From JAKSPM01 sp964450645 (GTDB lineage Bacteria; Bacillota; Clostridia; Oscillospirales; Oscillospiraceae): DNA of 64,000 nucleotides. Shown piece by piece: positions 25,889 through 36,074 of the stretch (position 1 is its first letter; each line of letters opens with the position of its first letter). The notes under the pieces were generated by a model. The model was not told the origin of the DNA and ran no database searches. It worked only from the letters and a program-made list of their open reading frames with translations. The position numbers were made by a program, and so were the translations under genes. Location: assembly GCA_964450645.1 (NCBI GenBank), contig CAYVEB010000004.1, positions 1 to 64,000 of the forward strand, written 5' to 3'.

Positions 25889-26990
25889 CCGTGTCATCGC
25901 TAAAATCGTCCGCCTCCACATCCACGGGCTTGGACGCCTTCTTCGGCATAATCTTTTTTTGCATCTGCCGGTCCTTGAGCAGCTCGCGCACCTTGGCCTC
26001 CATCTCGTCGGCAATCTCCGGGTGATCCATCAGATATTGCTTGGCGTTCTCCTTTCCCTGGCCGATACGCTCGTCTCCGATGGAGAACCAGCTGCCGGAT
26101 TTGTGAATCAGATCGAAATCCACCGCCATGTCCAGCAGTTCGCCAAACCTGGAGATGCCCTCGCCGTACATGATGTCAAAATACGCCTCGCGGAACGGGG
26201 GTGCCACCTTGTTCTTGATAACCTTGACGCGGGTCTTGTTGCCAACCACTTCTCCGCCGACCTTGATGGCCTCCTGCTTGCGCACATCCAGGCGGATCGT
26301 GGAGTAGAATTTCAACGCCTGGCCGCCGGTGGTCGTCTCCGGGTTGCCGTACACAATACCGATCTTCATCCGAAGCTGGTTGATAAAGATAACCATACAC
26401 TTGGTCTTGGACACACTGCCGGTCAGCTTCCGCAGAGCCTGGCTCATGAGCCTGGCCTGGATGCCCATGGAGCTGTCGCCCATCTCGCCCTCAATTTCCG
26501 CACGGGGGGTCAGCGCCGCGACCGAGTCCACCACGATCACGTCCACCGCGCCCGAGCGCACCAGCGCGTCCACAATCTCCAGCGCCTGCTCGCCGGTGTC
26601 CGGCTGGGAGACCAGCATGGAGTCGATGTCCACGCCGATGGCCGCCGCGTACGCCGGGTCGAGCGCGTGCTCTGCGTCGACAAAGGCCACCTCGCCGCCC
26701 TGTTTCTGCGCCTGGGCCACCACGTGCAGCGCCAGCGTCGTCTTGCCGGAGGATTCCGGCCCAAAGATCTCAATAATTCTGCCCTTCGGCAGGCCGCCCA
26801 CGCCCAGCGCCGCGTCCAGCGACAATGAGCCTGTGGAAATCACTTCCACATTCATATTCGGGCGTTCGCCCATGCGCATGATGACGCCCTTTCCGTGGTC
26901 CTTTTCCAGCTGACGGATCGCGGTTTCCAGGGCCTTCTTGCGGTCTTCCGCGGGCGCCGGTGCCTCATATGCGGGTTTCTTGCTAGCCAT
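25869..26990 (-). CDS. recA: recombinase RecA
   Basis: 373-aa RecA from the chosen start. Walker A is GPESSGKTT, Walker B VIVVDSVAAL, and the KMA signature region ALRKLTGSV...FINQLRMKIG is intact; the tail is acidic (DDFSDDTDDPFEN). ATG at 26990 (MASKKPAYE) is chosen over the one at 26999, because AAGAGG abuts the latter but is 9 bases from the former. It overlaps the 3' end of prmC. No clear SOS box was picked out by eye. Confidence 0.98.
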   Translation of the reverse strand: MASKKPAYEAPAPAEDRKKALETAIRQLEKDHGKGVIMRMGERPNMNVEVISTGSLSLDAALGVGGLPKGRIIEIFGPESSGKTTLALHVVAQAQKQGGEVAFVDAEHALDPAYAAAIGVDIDSMLVSQPDTGEQALEIVDALVRSGAVDVIVVDSVAALTPRAEIEGEMGDSSMGIQARLMSQALRKLTGSVSKTKCMVIFINQLRMKIGIVYGNPETTTGGQALKFYSTIRLDVRKQEAIKVGGEVVGNKTRVKVIKNKVAPPFREAYFDIMYGEGISRFGELLDMAVDFDLIHKSGSWFSIGDERIGQGKENAKQYLMDHPEIADEMEAKVRELLKDRQMQKKIMPKKASKPVDVEADDFSDDTDDPFEN

Positions 26991-27861
26991 AGTATTCATC
27001 CTCTTTCTTCCGCGCCGCTACCGCGCGGATGATCTGTGCCGCGTCGTTTTTCCATTCCAAAACCGTAAAGCCGTGCCGCTCCAGCAGCCGCCCGACCTCC
27101 CCGTGCTGCCCCATGCCGAATTCCAGGCACAATATCCCGCCAGGGCGCAGCGCAGGCGAAAAATTCTGCAAAATCGCCCGGTAGAAATCCAGACCGTCCT
27201 CCCCGCCGTCCAGCGCCAGATGAGGCTCGTAGTCCCGGACGGAGGGCTGCAGCCCGGCCATCTCCGGTCCGGCCACGTAGGGCGGATTGGAAACGATCAG
27301 ATCGAACGTTCCCAAAAATTTGCTCGCCGGCCGGCGCACGTCAATTTCCATGCAGTTGACCCGCCCGGACAGCTTCTGCCCCAAAATATTGCGCTTGGCC
27401 ACCCGCAGCGCCGCCTGGGAGACATCCCCCAGCGTCACCCGCGCGTCCTTCACCCGCCGCGCCACGGCCAGCCCGATGCAGCCGGAGCCGGTACACAGAT
27501 CCAAAACCCTGGGGTTGGTTTCTGCGTCCTGGGCGTAGCGGATGGCCAGTTCCGTCACCGCCGCGGTGTCGTTGCGCGGGATCAGCACGTCGGGCGTGAC
27601 CTCCAATTCCATCCCGTAAAAACTCCAAACGCCGATTATGTAGGCCAGCGGTTCGCCCCGCATGGCCCGGCGCAGATATTCCGCCATCTTGCGGCAAACC
27701 GTCTGCGGCGCGTACACGTCCCGCTTTGCGAGGATTTCTTCCGCGCTGCGGCCGGACGCCGCGCACAGCAGCTCCCGCGCCACGCCGCCCGCCGCCTCGC
27801 CTTCCGCCGGCAGCAGCGCCCTGCGCGCTTCAAGGTACAAGGCCGCGTAGGTCTTTACCAT
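26983..27861 (-). CDS. prmC: peptide chain release factor N5-glutamine methyltransferase
   Basis: 292-aa PrmC, methylating the GGQ glutamine of release factors. The catalytic NPPY is in FDLIVSNPPYVAGPEM, the SAM-binding motif is VLDLCTGSGCIGLAVA, and an N-terminal helical domain with DVLIPRNDTAAVTE is normal (R-x-E/D-T). The usual partner prfA is not next to it here; recA follows instead with overlap. It overlaps the DUF1385 gene by 7 bases. Confidence 0.94.
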   Translation of the reverse strand: MVKTYAALYLEARRALLPAEGEAAGGVARELLCAASGRSAEEILAKRDVYAPQTVCRKMAEYLRRAMRGEPLAYIIGVWSFYGMELEVTPDVLIPRNDTAAVTELAIRYAQDAETNPRVLDLCTGSGCIGLAVARRVKDARVTLGDVSQAALRVAKRNILGQKLSGRVNCMEIDVRRPASKFLGTFDLIVSNPPYVAGPEMAGLQPSVRDYEPHLALDGGEDGLDFYRAILQNFSPALRPGGILCLEFGMGQHGEVGRLLERHGFTVLEWKNDAAQIIRAVAARKKEDEYYG

Positions 27862-28856
27862 CGATCGCTCCCCTCTTGCTCAGGAATGACCAGCTTCAGC
27901 GCCTCAATGGCACATTCCATCATGCCGTCGTCCGGCTCGCGGGTTGTAAAGTTTTGCAGCCACACGCCCGGGGCGGTGAGGATCCGGGTCAGCCAGTTGT
28001 CGTGCCGGCCCACAAAGCGGTTAATCTCATAGGTGATAGACACCACCAGGGGCAGCAGCACCAAAATCTTCACCGCCATCATCAGCAGATTGAACACAAT
28101 TCGGTTGCTCTCCCGCAGCGCCGCAAAAAAACCGATTCTCAGCAGCAGCGTGTTGGCCGGGACAAACACCAGAATCGAAATCGCCATCACCACAAACAAA
28201 AAGCTGGTTCCGCAGCGCGGATGCTTGCGCGTCTGTTTGCGGACGTTCTCCACCGTCAGCGGCAGCCGCGCCTCATAGCAGCGGATGGCCTTGTGCTCCG
28301 CGCCGTGGTAGGAGAACACCCGCTTCATGTCCTTCATCTGCGACACCAAAATCAAATAGCCCAAGAACAGCCCCACCCGGATCACGCCTTCCAGCAGATT
28401 CTTCGCCAGCACGGAGAACCCCAGCCACGCCTCCAGCGCGTCGCCAATCAAAATCGGCAGCAGGAAAAACAGCGCCACCGAGAATAAAATACCCAAAAAC
28501 GCCGAAACATAAATCAGCCCCTGGGCAAATTTTTCCGAACCCATCTTCTTTTCCAGCCAGGCGTCAAATTTCGACTGGTTCTCCTTGGTATCCTCCTCGT
28601 CCATCACGAAGTCCGCCGAGTACATCAGCGCCCGCACGCCGCTCACCATGGACGCACAAAAGCTGACCACGCCCCGCAGTAGGGGCCATTTTTGGATCCG
28701 CAGCTGCTTGACCGGCTCCACTTTCGTCACCAGTTCGCCCTTCGATCGCACCACCACAGACTGCTTCTCCGGCCCGCGCATCATAATCCCCTCGATCAGT
28801 GCCTGGCCGCCGATCATCGTTTTAAATTTTTCCTGGCTTTGTTCCTTGTTCGCCAT
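27855..28856 (-). CDS. DUF1385 family membrane protein
   Basis: 333-aa protein of the DUF1385 family (clostridial/Bacillus YqhQ-like). Signature IGGQALIEGIMMRGPEK lies near the start; several transmembrane segments follow, with YHGAEHKAIRCYE and RKHPRCGTSFLFVV in the middle. The family often sits beside prmC in Firmicutes, and its biochemical role is not established. Start ATG at 28856 has a GCGAGG site; an upstream in-frame extension is discarded. Confidence 0.9.
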   Translation of the reverse strand: MANKEQSQEKFKTMIGGQALIEGIMMRGPEKQSVVVRSKGELVTKVEPVKQLRIQKWPLLRGVVSFCASMVSGVRALMYSADFVMDEEDTKENQSKFDAWLEKKMGSEKFAQGLIYVSAFLGILFSVALFFLLPILIGDALEAWLGFSVLAKNLLEGVIRVGLFLGYLILVSQMKDMKRVFSYHGAEHKAIRCYEARLPLTVENVRKQTRKHPRCGTSFLFVVMAISILVFVPANTLLLRIGFFAALRESNRIVFNLLMMAVKILVLLPLVVSITYEINRFVGRHDNWLTRILTAPGVWLQNFTTREPDDGMMECAIEALKLVIPEQEGSDRW

Positions 28857-28991
28857 CGTAAAAACCTCGCTCGACAAATTGTTGCTTAAAACCTTACAAG
28901 GACTCTCCGCGTGTTGGAAAAGCCCCCGCGATTCTCGCACCTTTCCGGCGCGAAAACGGTCTTGCAAACGTCCGCGGGCGTTTGCAGATGA

Positions 28992-30424
28992 TTACACCGC
29001 TACAATCGGCAGCCGGATGGTGACCAGCACGCCGCCGCCCGGCGCGTTGCACAGATCCAGCTCGCCGTTGTGCATGGTGACGATCTCCTCGCACACTGCC
29101 AGGCCGATGCCGCTACCGCGCGCCTTGGAGCTGCCCTTGTAGAATTTTCGCTTGATAAACGGGAACTCGTCNNNNNNNNNNCCGGAATACCGGGGCCGAA
29201 ATCCCGGATTTGTACGTAGATGCTCTCCTGATCCGCGTGGATCTCCGCGGTAATCTTTTTCCCCTGCCCGCCGTGCTTGGCGGCGTTGTCCAGGATATTC
29301 AAAAAGACCTGCCGGAGCCGGGCCGCGTCGCAGGCGATTTCGGGGATGTCCTCGTCGTTGGCCAGATAGTCCAGCTCGATCCCCTCCTGTTGCAGGCGGC
29401 TGCCGTACATAAACACCGTGTCTTCAAATTCCGCCCGCAAATCGCACGGAGCCACGTTGAGGGTAAACCGGCCGTCCTGCATCCGGGTGAATTCCAGCAG
29501 CTCCTCGACCATCTCCGTCAGGCGGTGGCTCTCGCGCAAAATAATTTCCATGCCCCGCCGGGTCATGGCCGGGTCGTTCTGCTCCGACGATAAAATCGTC
29601 TCACCCCAGCCGGAAATCGCCGTCAGCGGCGTGCGCAGCTCGTGGGACACTGACGAGATAAACTCGCTTTGCATCTTCTCCGCCTGGCTAATTTTATTGG
29701 ACATGTCGTTGATCGTCTCGGCCAGCTCCCCGATCTCGTCTTGATAGTGGGTCTGGATCTGCACGCCGTAGCTGCCGTTGGCAATCCGCCTGGCGGTGGC
29801 GTTGATATCCAACACCGGCAAGACGATCTGGCGGATAAAATAGCGGTTGGTCATAAACACCGCACACAGCAGTAAAATTCCGACCAGCGACAGCAATCCC
29901 GCCAGCAGGAAAATCTGCCGATCCACCAGCCGCAGGCTCGTAATGCACCGGATGACGCCCGCGACTGTCCCGTCCGCCCGTATCACCGGTCCGGACACCG
30001 CCATAACGCGCTCCCCCGTCGCGGAGTTGCTGCCGTGAAAGGGCGCCGTCTCCCGCGCGCGCATCGCGCGGATCAAATCGTCCGTCACCGCCACGGACTT
30101 GGGAATCTGCCCGTAGGAAGTGGATACCAGATTCAAATCCGTATCCACAAACTGCATCTCGATCGTTTCCTTTTCCCGGAAATTGCTGGCGGCATTGGAA
30201 CAGGCCACGTACAGCTCCGCGTTGCTCTGATCCAGGTTATTGCTCAAAAAGTTCGTAGTGGCAATCACCTGCGCCTCCAGCTCCGACTCGACGCCGGAGT
30301 AGTAATAGGCCGTGATGCCGATAGTAAACCCCAGCACCGTCAGCACCACCAGCGCGGCGGTGACGCTCACCGTGTTGCGCAGCCAGCGCTTTTGCAATCC
30401 GCCGGACCGTTTCGACTTTTTCAC
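28992..30424 (-). CDS. sensor histidine kinase (HAMP, HisKA, HATPase), interrupted by an assembly gap
   Basis: Membrane histidine kinase of about 475 aa. Two membrane segments flank an extracellular domain (about residues 35-165), then HAMP, HisKA with the phospho-His in FISSVSHELRTPLTAI, and HATPase_c with N box (ILDNAAKHGG) and DFGPGIP. Ten N follow the G1 box. Past the gap the right frame resumes as DEFPFIKRKFYKGSSKARG...GIGLAVCEEIV and ends at a TAA at 28992-28994, so the apparent frameshift is an artefact of a fixed-size gap. GTG start at 30424, 4 bases after the response regulator stop. Confidence 0.92.
29172..29181. other. assembly gap (10 N)
   Basis: Ten undetermined bases within the histidine kinase gene, between its G1 and G2 ATP-binding boxes. 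The frames on the two sides differ by one base, so the true gap length is not 10; a missing 2-3 codons would fit the family. Confidence 0.98.
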
Positions 30425-30428
30425 GTCC

Positions 30429-31115
30429 CTACAGCCCCCACTTGTATCCAAAGCCCCAGACCGTGGTGATATAAACCGGCTTGGTGCTGTCGTCCTCGAC
30501 CTTGATGCGCAGCCGGCGGATGTTCACATCCACAATTTTCAGCTCGCCGTCGTAGTCCTTGCCCCATACGGAGGTGAGAATATCCTCCCGGGACAGCGCC
30601 CTGCCCGGATTTTGCATGAACAATTTCATGATGGCGTATTCCACCTGGGTCAGCTTGATCCGCCGCTCGTTCTTTTCCAGCGTCCGGTTGCGTAAATTCA
30701 GCACAAACGGCCCATGGGTGATCACCTGCGCATCCATCGTTGTGTCGCCGTCCACCCGGCGGTAAAGCGCGTCGATCCGCGCCGTCAGCTCCGCGGGAGA
30801 AAAAGGCTTGGTCACATAGTCGTCCGCGCCGGTCATCAGCCCCGTCACCTTGTCCATCTCCTGGGTTCGGGCGGTGAGCATGATGATTCCAATGGTCTTA
30901 TTGGTGGCGCGGATGCTGCGGCAGACCTCGAATCCGTCGATGTCCGGCAGCATGATGTCCAAAATCGCCACGCCAATGTCGGGGTTCTCCTTCAGGCGCT
31001 CAAGCGCCTCCATGCCGGTTCCAGCCTCGATGGCGTCATAACCGGCACGTCTGAGATTGATCACCACAAAGCTGCGGATACTGACCTCGTCCTCCAGAAT
31101 CAGCACTTTTTTCAT
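30429..31115 (-). CDS. OmpR-family response regulator
   Basis: 228-aa two-component regulator. Receiver domain with acidic pair LEDE, phosphorylatable Asp in AILDIMLPDIDGFE (about residue 53) and conserved Lys in DDYVTKPFSPAEL; winged-helix output domain with SREDILTSVWGKDYDG and VNIRRLRIKVEDD and a terminal FGYKWGL. It lies between a lipoprotein gene and its cognate kinase (4-base gap), so the three are one unit. The signal is unknown. Confidence 0.95.
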   Translation of the reverse strand: MKKVLILEDEVSIRSFVVINLRRAGYDAIEAGTGMEALERLKENPDIGVAILDIMLPDIDGFEVCRSIRATNKTIGIIMLTARTQEMDKVTGLMTGADDYVTKPFSPAELTARIDALYRRVDGDTTMDAQVITHGPFVLNLRNRTLEKNERRIKLTQVEYAIMKLFMQNPGRALSREDILTSVWGKDYDGELKIVDVNIRRLRIKVEDDSTKPVYITTVWGFGYKWGL

Positions 31116-31128
31116 CGGTACGTCTCCT

Positions 31129-32412
31129 TCAATTTTCTACTGTAGTCTGATCCGGCCGCAGACGGAACCGCGCCGTCACAGCCTCTTGGGTCAAGCCGCT
31201 GTCCGGATAGAGAGCGGCTGCAAAGGTCACGTTTCCCCTCGTCCCAAGGATAACCGGGCTATCGCTATGGTCGTCCTCGTCGCTAAACGCGTAAATGTCC
31301 AGCATCGGCGTCATCTCGCCGTCGGCTTGCCGCTGATAAAACGTCGTGCAGCGGCTATTCTCCGTCGTTCGGGCGAAAAGATACAAATTCTCGTCCCATC
31401 CGCCGGGCAAATTGAAATACCACTGATCGTTCAGATTATAACACGTCAAATATTTTGACACCGTTCTTCCGCCGGCCCGGATTCCCTTCCAGTTCACCAG
31501 CGTCACAGCCGCCTCGCTGCCCTCCAGCAGGCGCGGCTTGACCAGATACGGCAGTTCCATGGCGCCGTCGGCGTCAATATCCGTCAGCGCCCAGCCTGCC
31601 GGGATAGGCGGCACGTTCTTCTCGCCGGTCAGAGAGACCAGCGCGCCGTCCTGGTACCCCAGCACGTCCACGCACTGCGTAGCCTCGTCAATGGTGCCCG
31701 TCACAAACACCGCCGGTACGCCGCCCTCGATAGTGCCAGTCTGCACCAAGTTGGCCGACTCCGCCAGCGTCATCGTGGACGCCTTGCTGCTCCCCAGCAG
31801 CTGGCCGTTGCGCCAGGTATACAGCTCCGCAAGCCCGTCCACCTGGTTCGCGTCGCCCCGCAGCACAAACACGTCCTCGCAGCCGTTCTGATCCAGATCC
31901 GTCACGGCAAAGCGGTACCCGCTCACGGCCAGCACCTCCCTCACCGCGCCGTTTTGCGCGGCGTAAACGCTCAAGCTCTTGGGGACCCCTTCGTTCAGCT
32001 GGCGGCTGACCACCATCTCCGCGCCCTCCAGCCCGTCCACCTCGACGAACTGCACAGAGTCGAAATTGATTCCGTCGCCCTCCAGGCACGCAATCTGGGA
32101 GAAGACCGAGCCGGTCCGCCGGAACACATAAATCTTCAGCGGATGCTCACCCTCCGCCTTGGCGAACACAACCGCTTCATTGATGCCGTCGCCGTCGAGA
32201 TCCTTCAGCTGCACCGCCTGGCGGTTCTCGCCGCTGACGGGCGCGCTGTAGGCCGCGGCCGTCATGGCCTCGTCGATGGCCTGCTGCAAATTGTAGTAGT
32301 CCTCCGCCTGCTTCGGCAGCGCCAGCAGCTCGTCGGGCGCGCGCATGAAACAGCCCGACAGCGCCAGCGCCAAGCTCAGCGCCAACGCTAAAATACGCAG
32401 TCTTTGTTTCAA
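31129..32412 (-). CDS. secreted lipoprotein with FG-GAP/VCBS-like repeats
   Basis: 427 aa with a lipoprotein signal peptide ending in the lipobox LALSGC (Cys near 21). Several Asp-rich blade motifs, such as LKDLDGDGINEAVVF, TDLDQNGCEDVFVL and TDIDADGAMELPYL, look like FG-GAP/VCBS beta-propeller repeats that bind calcium. It is the first gene before a response regulator and histidine kinase (13-base gap) and could be an extracytoplasmic sensor accessory or a product of the system. No catalytic motif is seen. Confidence 0.75.
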   Translation of the reverse strand: MKQRLRILALALSLALALSGCFMRAPDELLALPKQAEDYYNLQQAIDEAMTAAAYSAPVSGENRQAVQLKDLDGDGINEAVVFAKAEGEHPLKIYVFRRTGSVFSQIACLEGDGINFDSVQFVEVDGLEGAEMVVSRQLNEGVPKSLSVYAAQNGAVREVLAVSGYRFAVTDLDQNGCEDVFVLRGDANQVDGLAELYTWRNGQLLGSSKASTMTLAESANLVQTGTIEGGVPAVFVTGTIDEATQCVDVLGYQDGALVSLTGEKNVPPIPAGWALTDIDADGAMELPYLVKPRLLEGSEAAVTLVNWKGIRAGGRTVSKYLTCYNLNDQWYFNLPGGWDENLYLFARTTENSRCTTFYQRQADGEMTPMLDIYAFSDEDDHSDSPVILGTRGNVTFAAALYPDSGLTQEAVTARFRLRPDQTTVEN

Positions 32413-32618
32413 CGCGATTCCCTCCCAACGCTCAGAGCTTCCTCAAGATGATCCCACGCGGTGAAGCGAGATGGTATTCCACCCAGGTTTTCTCCATTCC
32501 CGGCAAAGCCGGGGAAAAACGGCTTAACGGCTTAAATACAATGTGCTTAAATACAGCGAATAACAGCCGCTTTGCGGCTATTATACCACAAATCGTTACA
32601 AATTGATAGTAGCTTTCC
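32413..32618 (-). promoter_or_regulatory. spacer before the lipoprotein-RR-HK operon with candidate promoter
   Basis: A perfect -10 TATAAT (minus strand, 32580-32585) is preceded at 17 bases by only a weak -35 (TATCAA). Directly after it comes a short agccgc/gcggct hairpin, and a cccggc/gccggg hairpin lies at 32503-32518. Either hairpin could also serve as a dnaE terminator. No ORF. Confidence 0.4.
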
Positions 32619-35600
32619 CTATTTTATTACAACATTTTCCGCGCCCAGCACCCGCGAAAGCTCCTGCAACATATCCTGCCGCACGAAACACCGGGTCCCC
32701 CGGCGAATTTTGGTATCCGCAAAATACAAAACCGCCTGCATCGTCCCTGGGAACATACTCAAAATTGCCCGTACTTTTTCAAACGCCGGATCCGCCTCCG
32801 AGGGCAGCTTCAGCCACAGCTTCTGGCCGGCAGCCGCCGCGGGCGGCTGCGACTCCTCCTCGTAGTCGGAAATCGGCCGTGCGTTGTTGACCACCATCTG
32901 CGGATCCTTCTCTTCGCGGATCGATATGCGCCCGTTGACAACCACCGCGGCGTTGTCCTTTAAATAGCCGCCGTACTGGCTCAGCGTGTTGGAAAACGCC
33001 AGCAGCTCAATCGCCCCCGTGTCGTCCTCCAGTACAAGATAGGCCATGGTGGAGTTGTTCCGCGTCGTCTTCATCCGCACCGACTGGATAATCCCCGCAA
33101 CCGTCACCGTCTGCCCGTCCTGATAACGCGCGTCTTCCCGTTCCGGCGCCGTCATGATGTCCGCCAGCGGTACAACCAGCGTGTTTTTCAGCAGCGCGCG
33201 GTACTCGTCCATGGGATGGCCGCTGAGATAGAGCCCCGTCGTCTCCTTCTCCATGGCCATCAGCACCTGGCGCGGCAGCTCCGGAATGTCCGGGACGGTG
33301 ACGGACGGCACATCGTCTTGCCCCGCGTCGAACAGACCCATCTGGCCGGACACGTTTTTCCGGCGGTTGCCGGCGACGGCGTCGAGTACCGGCTCATAGA
33401 TCCGCAACAGCTGCGAACGGTGATAGCCAAAGCAGTCCATGGCGCCGCACTTGATCAAATTCTCCATCGCGCGCCGGTTCACATCCGTCTCGTACAGCCG
33501 CTCACACAGGTTTTCAAAGGAGGTAAACGGGCCGTTTTTCTTCCGCTCCCCCACCGCCTGCCGGATCAGCTCCTTGCTGATGCTCTTCACCGCCGCCAGG
33601 CCGAAGCGAATGTTCGTCCCCTCCACCGTGAATTTATCCTCCGACCGGTTGATGTTCGGCGGGAGCAGTTCGATGTTCATATCCTTACATTCTGCGATGT
33701 AACTTGCAATTTTGGAGGGGCTGCCCAGCACCGACGTCATCAGCGCCGCCATGTACTGGCGGGGATAGTGGCACTTGAGATAGGCCGTGTCGAAGGCCAC
33801 TTTGGCATAGCATACCGCGTGCGCCTTATTAAAGGCGTAGTTCGCAAAATCCAAAATCTCATCGTAGATCGCCTGGGCCACGCCCTCCGCGATGCCATTG
33901 GCTACCGCGCCGGGGATGCCCCGCTCCGCGTCACCGTAGACGAACGCCTTGCGCTCGGCCACGATCACCTGCTGCTTCTTTTTGGAGATCGCGCGGCGCA
34001 TATTGTCCGCCTGGCCCAGCGTATAGCCGCCCAGGCGGCGGAAGATCTCGATCACCTGCTCCTGGTAGACGATGCAGCCATAGGTGACAGCCAAAATCGG
34101 CTCCAGTTCCGGGCACTGATAGCGAATCGTCTCTGGGTGGAGCTTGCTGGCAATAAATTTTGGAATTGAATCCATGGGGCCGGGGCGGTAGAGGGCCACA
34201 ATGGCCGTCAGATCTTCAATGGACGTGGGCTTCATGTTCATGCACACGCCGGTGATGCCCGCCGACTCCAGCTGAAAGACGCCGGATGTCCGCCCGGCGG
34301 CCAGCATGGCGTAGGTCTCCGGGTCGTCTTCGGGGAGGTTGTGCATGGAGAAATTTGGAACCGTCTTGCGGATCTCCTGCACCGCGTCCTCGATGACCGT
34401 GAGGTTCCGCAGGCCCAGGAAGTCCATCTTCAAAAGGCCCAGCTCCTCGATGGTAGTCATGGTGTACTGGGTCACGACGGTGTCGTCGTTTTTTGCCAGC
34501 GGGACATAGTCACTGACCGGGTTTTTGGTGATGACCACGCCGGCCGCGTGGGTGGAGGTGTTGCGCGGCATCCCCTCGATGGCGCGGGCGGTGTCGATGA
34601 GCTTTTTGATCTGCTCGTCGCCGTCGTACATCTCCTTGAGCTGCGGGCTGACGCGCAGCGCCTCGCCCAGCGTCATGTGGAGCGTGGCGGGAATCAGCCT
34701 TGCCACCGCGTCCGTCTGGGCATAGGAGATGTTCAGCACCCTGCCCACGTCCCGGACGGCGGCCTTTGCGGCCATGGTTCCAAAGGTGACGATCTGGGCC
34801 ACCCGGTCCTTGCCGTATTTGCGCGTCACATAGTCGATGACCTCGCCGCGCCGCGCCTGGCAGAAGTCCATGTCGATATCCGGCATGGACACGCGTTCGG
34901 GATTGAGGAAGCGCTCAAAGTATAAATTGTATTTCATCGGATCTATATCGGTGATATCCAGGCAATAGGACACTATCGCACCCGCCGCCGAGCCGCGCCC
35001 CGGTCCCACAGGGATCCCCTGCCCCTTGGCGTATGCCACAAAGTCCGCGACGATCAGAAAATAATCCACATAGCCCATCTTCCGGATCATCCGCATTTCG
35101 TATTCCAGCCGCTCGCGATAGCCGGGAGGATCGTCGGGATACCGGCGGGCGTAGCCGTCGTTGCACAGCTTTTCAAACCAGCTCCAGCCGTCGTATCCCT
35201 CCGGATAGGTAAATTCCGGCAGGTGGTATTCCCCGAACTTGAACTCCACGCTGCACTGGGCGGCGATTTTCGCCGTGTTTTCCAGAGCTTGCGGCTGGTT
35301 GGGGAACAGCGCGCGCATCTCCTCCTCACTCTTGATGTAAAATTCGTCCGTTTCAAAGCGCATCCGGTTAGGGTCGTCCACCGTCTTGCCCGTCTGGATG
35401 CACATGAGCACGTCCTGTATCTGGCTGTCGTCGCGGGTCAGATAGTGGGCGTCGTTGGTGACGACCAGCGGCAGCCCCGTCTCCCGGGACAGACGCAAAA
35501 TGCCTTGGTTCACCCGCTTCTGATTGGGGATGCCGTGGTCCTGCAGCTCCAAGTAAAAATGCTCCGGTCCGAATATCTGAGACAGCTCCAGCGCCGTCTG

Positions 35601-36065
35601 TCTGGCCGCCTCGTAGTCGCCGGCCAGCAGCGCCCTGGGGATGGCCCCCGACAGACAGGCCGACAGCGCGATCAGCCCCTCCGCGTGCGAGCGCAGCAGC
35701 TCCATGTCAATGCGCGGGCGGCCGTAAAAACCATCCAAAAATCCGCGGGAGACCAGATAGCTCAAATTGCGGTAGCCCCTCTCATTCTGGCACAGCAGCA
35801 CCAGGTGCCGCGCCTCGTTGTCGACGCCGTGCACCCGGTCGGTCATGCGGCGCGGCGCCACATACACCTCGCATCCGATGATTGGCTTGACCCCTGCCGC
35901 CTTCGCCGCCTTATAAAAATCAATGACGCCATACATGACGCCATGATCGGTAATCGCCACGGCATCCTGCCCCAGCGCCTTCACCCGTTCCATCAGCTTT
36001 CCGATCCGGCAGGCCCCGTCCAGCAGGCTGTATTCCGTATGCACATGCAGATGCACAAAAGCCAT
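32619..36065 (-). CDS. dnaE: DNA polymerase III subunit alpha (DnaE)
   Basis: 1148-aa replicative polymerase subunit of DnaE1 type. N-terminal PHP domain begins MAFVHLHVHTEYSLLDG; the palm shows GPGRGSAAGAIVSYCL and MPDIDMDF with catalytic aspartates; then HhH region, and an OB fold near the C terminus (QTVTVAGIIQSVRMK). The tail of about 100 residues follows. Full length. It begins 9 bases after whiA. Confidence 0.97.
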   Translation of the reverse strand: MAFVHLHVHTEYSLLDGACRIGKLMERVKALGQDAVAITDHGVMYGVIDFYKAAKAAGVKPIIGCEVYVAPRRMTDRVHGVDNEARHLVLLCQNERGYRNLSYLVSRGFLDGFYGRPRIDMELLRSHAEGLIALSACLSGAIPRALLAGDYEAARQTALELSQIFGPEHFYLELQDHGIPNQKRVNQGILRLSRETGLPLVVTNDAHYLTRDDSQIQDVLMCIQTGKTVDDPNRMRFETDEFYIKSEEEMRALFPNQPQALENTAKIAAQCSVEFKFGEYHLPEFTYPEGYDGWSWFEKLCNDGYARRYPDDPPGYRERLEYEMRMIRKMGYVDYFLIVADFVAYAKGQGIPVGPGRGSAAGAIVSYCLDITDIDPMKYNLYFERFLNPERVSMPDIDMDFCQARRGEVIDYVTRKYGKDRVAQIVTFGTMAAKAAVRDVGRVLNISYAQTDAVARLIPATLHMTLGEALRVSPQLKEMYDGDEQIKKLIDTARAIEGMPRNTSTHAAGVVITKNPVSDYVPLAKNDDTVVTQYTMTTIEELGLLKMDFLGLRNLTVIEDAVQEIRKTVPNFSMHNLPEDDPETYAMLAAGRTSGVFQLESAGITGVCMNMKPTSIEDLTAIVALYRPGPMDSIPKFIASKLHPETIRYQCPELEPILAVTYGCIVYQEQVIEIFRRLGGYTLGQADNMRRAISKKKQQVIVAERKAFVYGDAERGIPGAVANGIAEGVAQAIYDEILDFANYAFNKAHAVCYAKVAFDTAYLKCHYPRQYMAALMTSVLGSPSKIASYIAECKDMNIELLPPNINRSEDKFTVEGTNIRFGLAAVKSISKELIRQAVGERKKNGPFTSFENLCERLYETDVNRRAMENLIKCGAMDCFGYHRSQLLRIYEPVLDAVAGNRRKNVSGQMGLFDAGQDDVPSVTVPDIPELPRQVLMAMEKETTGLYLSGHPMDEYRALLKNTLVVPLADIMTAPEREDARYQDGQTVTVAGIIQSVRMKTTRNNSTMAYLVLEDDTGAIELLAFSNTLSQYGGYLKDNAAVVVNGRISIREEKDPQMVVNNARPISDYEEESQPPAAAAGQKLWLKLPSEADPAFEKVRAILSMFPGTMQAVLYFADTKIRRGTRCFVRQDMLQELSRVLGAENVVIK

Positions 36066-36074
36066 AGCCCTCTC

